Of a stretch of 64,000 bases of DNA, positions 61,089 through 64,000 are shown piece by piece (the stretch's first letter is position 1; the number at the start of each line of letters is the position of its first letter). The translations under genes were made by a program, and so were the position numbers. The DNA is from Candidatus Nitrotoga sp. AM1P (GTDB lineage: Bacteria > Pseudomonadota > Gammaproteobacteria > Burkholderiales > Gallionellaceae), in NCBI RefSeq assembly GCF_013168275.1, contig NZ_AP019547.1:372001-436000 (forward strand), in the 5' to 3' direction. The notes below the pieces were generated by a model. That model made no database searches, was not told the DNA's origin, and worked only from the letters and a program-made list of their open reading frames with translations.

Positions 61089-64000
61089 ATGAGTCTATCT
61101 GAGATCTTTATAAATCGCCCGGTTGCCACGACGCTATTAGCATTGGGTATCGTATTATCGGGGGTAATTGCATTTACATTGCTTCCTGTAGCGGCCTTGC
61201 CACAAGTTGATTTTCCAACAATCTCGGTGCAGGCAACACTGCCGGGGGCCAGTCCAGAAACAATGGCTGCCACGGTGGCTACACCGCTCGAACGATCGCT
61301 TGGTCTCATCGCGGGGGTCACCGAGATTACCTCGTCTAGTTCGCTTGGTTCAACCCGAATCACTTTGCAATTCGATCTTGATCGGAATATCGATGGTGCT
61401 GCGCGTGATGTTCAGGCGGCAATGAACGCGACGCGGAATCTATTACCCACTGGTTTGCCCAGCAACCCACTCTACCGTAAAGTTAATCCGGCCGATGCGC
61501 CGATTATGATTCTTTCTCTTACCTCAGAATCAATGAGTCGAGGGCAGATGTACGATGCGGCATCGACTATCCTCGCTCAAAAAATATCCCAACTGAAAGG
61601 AATTGGGTTGGTGACCGTAGGGGGCAGTTCACTACCTGCGGTGCGCGTGTCACTTAACCCGAATGTCCTGAACAAGTATGGCATAGGCGTAGAGGAGGTA
61701 CGTGCTGCGATTGTCGCCACCAACGCTAATAGACCTAAAGGCTCGCTTGAGAACGAGGACCGACGCTGGCAGATACTGGCTAACGATCAGGCCAAAACGG
61801 CTGCTGAATATCTTCCGACAATCGTAGCTTATCGTAACGGCGCCCCCGTCCGTCTTGCCGACATTGCTCAGGTAGAGGATTCAGTACAGGATATCCGAAA
61901 TGCCGGGCTGGTCAATGGTAAACCGGCCGTGATGTTGATCCTGAATCGCCAGCCGGGCGCCAATATCATTGAAACGGTAGATCAGGTGAAGAAATTATTG
62001 CCGCTATTGCGTGCTTCTATACCAGCGGCAATGACCCTGTCAGTGGCGTCGGACCGCACGCCGACCATTCGCGCATCGTTGCAGGCAGTCGAACACACTC
62101 TTTTGATTTCAATCGTCCTGGTGGTATTGGTTGTATTCCTGTTTCTGCGCGACGTCCGGGCTGCGCTCATCCCAAGCGTTGCGGTTTCAGTATCGCTGAT
62201 CGGTACCTTTGGTGTGATGTATCTGGCCGGTTTTAGCCTGAACAATATTTCGCTTATGGCTTTGACCGTCGGTACTGGATTTGTAGTGGACGATGCTGTG
62301 GTGATGCTGGAAAACATTTCTCGCCACATCGAGAACGGTCTTTCGCCATTTAAAGCGGCTGTTCAAGGGGCACGTGAGGTGAGCTTCACGGTATTATCAA
62401 TGAGTCTGTCTTTGATCGCTGTATTCATACCGATTTTGTTAATGGGCGGTGTCGTCGGGCGACTGTTTCGAGAATTTGCTATTACGCTATCGGCAGCCAT
62501 TCTAGTATCCCTGGTTGTCTCGCTGACTGTTACACCCATGATGTGTGCACGGCTATTGCGTCCACGATCAGAGTCATCACAAGGACATTTTTATCGGGTA
62601 AATGAGCGCATCTTCAATGCGCTATTGAACGGTTACCGAGTATCGCTTGATTGGGCACTCGTTCACGGTCGCATCATGCTACTCGTACTTCTGGCAACAG
62701 TTTGCCTTAATATTTATCTTTACACGGTCATACCCAAGGGCTTTTTCCCGCAGCAGGATACCGGCCGTCTGACGGGAGCCATTCAGGCAGATCAAAGCAT
62801 TTCTTTCCAAGCTATGCGAGACAAACTTGCTACTTTTGTCAATATTGTCAGCCAAGATCCTGCGGTGGATAGCGTCGTAGGTTTTACTGGGGGAGGGCAA
62901 GTCAATACTGGGCGAATGTTCGTTGGACTAAAGCCTTTGGCTGAACGTCAGATATCCGCTGATAAGGTGATCGCCCGGTTGCGCAGCAAGCTTGGCCATG
63001 AACCTGGTGCCAACCTGTTTCTGCAGTCGGTCCAGGACATTAGCGTCGGTGGTCGTGCCGGTAACGCGCAATACCAATACACACTCCAGGCAGATGGAAT
63101 TGATGAATTGCGTACCTGGGAACCCCGCATTCGCCAAGAATTACGCTCGTTGCCGCAACTTACGGATGTCAACACCGACCAACAAAACAAGGGTGTGCAG
63201 ACCTCGCTGATCATTGACCGTGATGCGACTGCACGGCTAGGATTGACACAGCGGCTGATCGATACAACATTGAACGATTTATTCGGTCAGCGCCAGGTAT
63301 CAACGATATATAACCCATTGAACCAGTATCGAGTAGTTATGGAAGCTGCTCCGCAATATTTACAGAGCCCGGAAGCACTGAAAGACGTGTTTTTCATTGC
63401 TCCCGGAGGCTTGCAAGTGCCACTGGCTGCATTTGCCCGCTGGGAAGAAAAGGCGACGCCACTGGCGATTAATCACCAAGGTCAGTTTGCCGCTTCAACA
63501 ATCTCATTTAACCTCCCGGTCGGCGTGTCGCTTTCAGATGCTACGCGGGCAATTGAGGATGCAATGACGAAGATCGGCGTGCCTACTTCTGTACATGGCA
63601 GCTTTCAGGGAACCGCTAAAGCTTTTCAGATGTCGCTCGCCACTCAGCCTTTGCTCATCCTGGCCGCGTTGGTTGCCGTATATCTGGTGCTCGGTATGCT
63701 TTATGAGAGCTACATTCATCCTATAACCATTCTTTCGACGCTACCGTCGGCGGGAGTAGGGGCGATTCTAGCGCTGCTCGCGTTCAAGATGGATTTTAGT
63801 ATTATCGCGTTGATTGGCGTCATCCTTCTAATTGGCATTGTCAAAAAGAATGCGATCTTGATGATTGACTTTGCGCTTGAAGCCGAACGGCAACGTGGCT
63901 TGAGTCCACGTGATGCGATTTATGAAGCTTGCCTATTACGTTTCCGTCCAATAATGATGACCAGCATGGCTGCCTTGTTTGGCGCACTGCCGCTCGCCTT
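61089..64000 (+). CDS. mdtC: RND efflux inner-membrane transporter, MdtC-like (3' end outside window)
   Basis: Open from ATG 61089 to the window end: 970 codons of about 1025 expected. Reads [20 protein letters not shown] then [40 protein letters not shown] and [20 protein letters not shown], all characteristic of MdtC rather than MdtB. TM4 motif [17 protein letters not shown] is intact. 15 bases after mdtB. An outer-membrane factor gene would be expected next, outside the window. Confidence 0.95.
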   Translation, partial: MSLSEIFINRPVATTLLALGIVLSGVIAFTLLPVAALPQVDFPTISVQATLPGASPETMAATVATPLERSLGLIAGVTEITSSSSLGSTRITLQFDLDRNIDGAARDVQAAMNATRNLLPTGLPSNPLYRKVNPADAPIMILSLTSESMSRGQMYDAASTILAQKISQLKGIGLVTVGGSSLPAVRVSLNPNVLNKYGIGVEEVRAAIVATNANRPKGSLENEDRRWQILANDQAKTAAEYLPTIVAYRNGAPVRLADIAQVEDSVQDIRNAGLVNGKPAVMLILNRQPGANIIETVDQVKKLLPLLRASIPAAMTLSVASDRTPTIRASLQAVEHTLLISIVLVVLVVFLFLRDVRAALIPSVAVSVSLIGTFGVMYLAGFSLNNISLMALTVGTGFVVDDAVVMLENISRHIENGLSPFKAAVQGAREVSFTVLSMSLSLIAVFIPILLMGGVVGRLFREFAITLSAAILVSLVVSLTVTPMMCARLLRPRSESSQGHFYRVNERIFNALLNGYRVSLDWALVHGRIMLLVLLATVCLNIYLYTVIPKGFFPQQDTGRLTGAIQADQSISFQAMRDKLATFVNIVSQDPAVDSVVGFTGGGQVNTGRMFVGLKPLAERQISADKVIARLRSKLGHEPGANLFLQSVQDISVGGRAGNAQYQYTLQADGIDELRTWEPRIRQELRSLPQLTDVNTDQQNKGVQTSLIIDRDATARLGLTQRLIDTTLNDLFGQRQVSTIYNPLNQYRVVMEAAPQYLQSPEALKDVFFIAPGGLQVPLAAFARWEEKATPLAINHQGQFAASTISFNLPVGVSLSDATRAIEDAMTKIGVPTSVHGSFQGTAKAFQMSLATQPLLILAALVAVYLVLGMLYESYIHPITILSTLPSAGVGAILALLAFKMDFSIIALIGVILLIGIVKKNAILMIDFALEAERQRGLSPRDAIYEACLLRFRPIMMTSMAALFGALPLA

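Overview
The window reads as chromosome of a chemolithoautotrophic betaproteobacterium, most likely of the Nitrosomonadales (Gallionellaceae or Nitrosomonadaceae type). This is inferred from the red-type (form IC) RuBisCO operon with CbbX and a divergent CbbR, surE-pcm-nlpD, the dap/pilU/yffB block and ribF-ileS-lspA-ispH. No rRNA or tRNA gene and no CRISPR array was seen, and the genus call is only a suggestion.

Layout. 1-4455: a type I restriction-modification locus (hsdR, cut by the window edge; hsdM; and hsdS broken by one base in a G tract). 4590-8315: an MFS transporter, a secreted Sel1-repeat protein and a small hypothetical gene. 8394-12516: a graveyard of insertion sequences (an internally deleted IS30-type element, a complete IS5-type element, and an IS427-group IS5 element inserted in an IS3-family remnant), with rnk and a run of hairpins between them. 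12692-19900: housekeeping and metal transport (VIT-family, surE-pcm-nlpD-radical SAM, ZIP, rimO). 20230-25078: the carbon-fixation block cbbX / cbbS-cbbL / cbbR. 25275-37830: core genes (ribF-ileS-lspA-ispH, prmB-dapE-yffB, pilU, dapD-dapC, an EamA exporter, tmk).

37930-44377 is the most interesting stretch: a SLOG-like Rossmann gene, a patatin phospholipase, and convergently a 1415-residue TIR-nSTAND-WD40 protein. This looks like an anti-phage or abortive-infection island. One can imagine a Thoeris-like circuit in which the TIR makes a nucleotide signal, the SLOG protein senses it and the patatin attacks membranes, but that link is inference. 44744-49700 holds a membrane cytochrome c, an HDOD regulator, a PF04020 membrane protein, a decayed alpha/beta hydrolase, a Spy-like protein and a truncated recombinase. 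49902-54744 is a polysaccharide O-acetylation/amidotransferase group. 55290-55929 is a CsbD/PRC-barrel stress pair. 56689-64000 is an mdtABC-type RND efflux operon cut by the window end.

Start codons were moved downstream of the longest open frame where conserved N-termini, ribosome-binding sites or gene spacing argue for it; these choices are noted in the entries.
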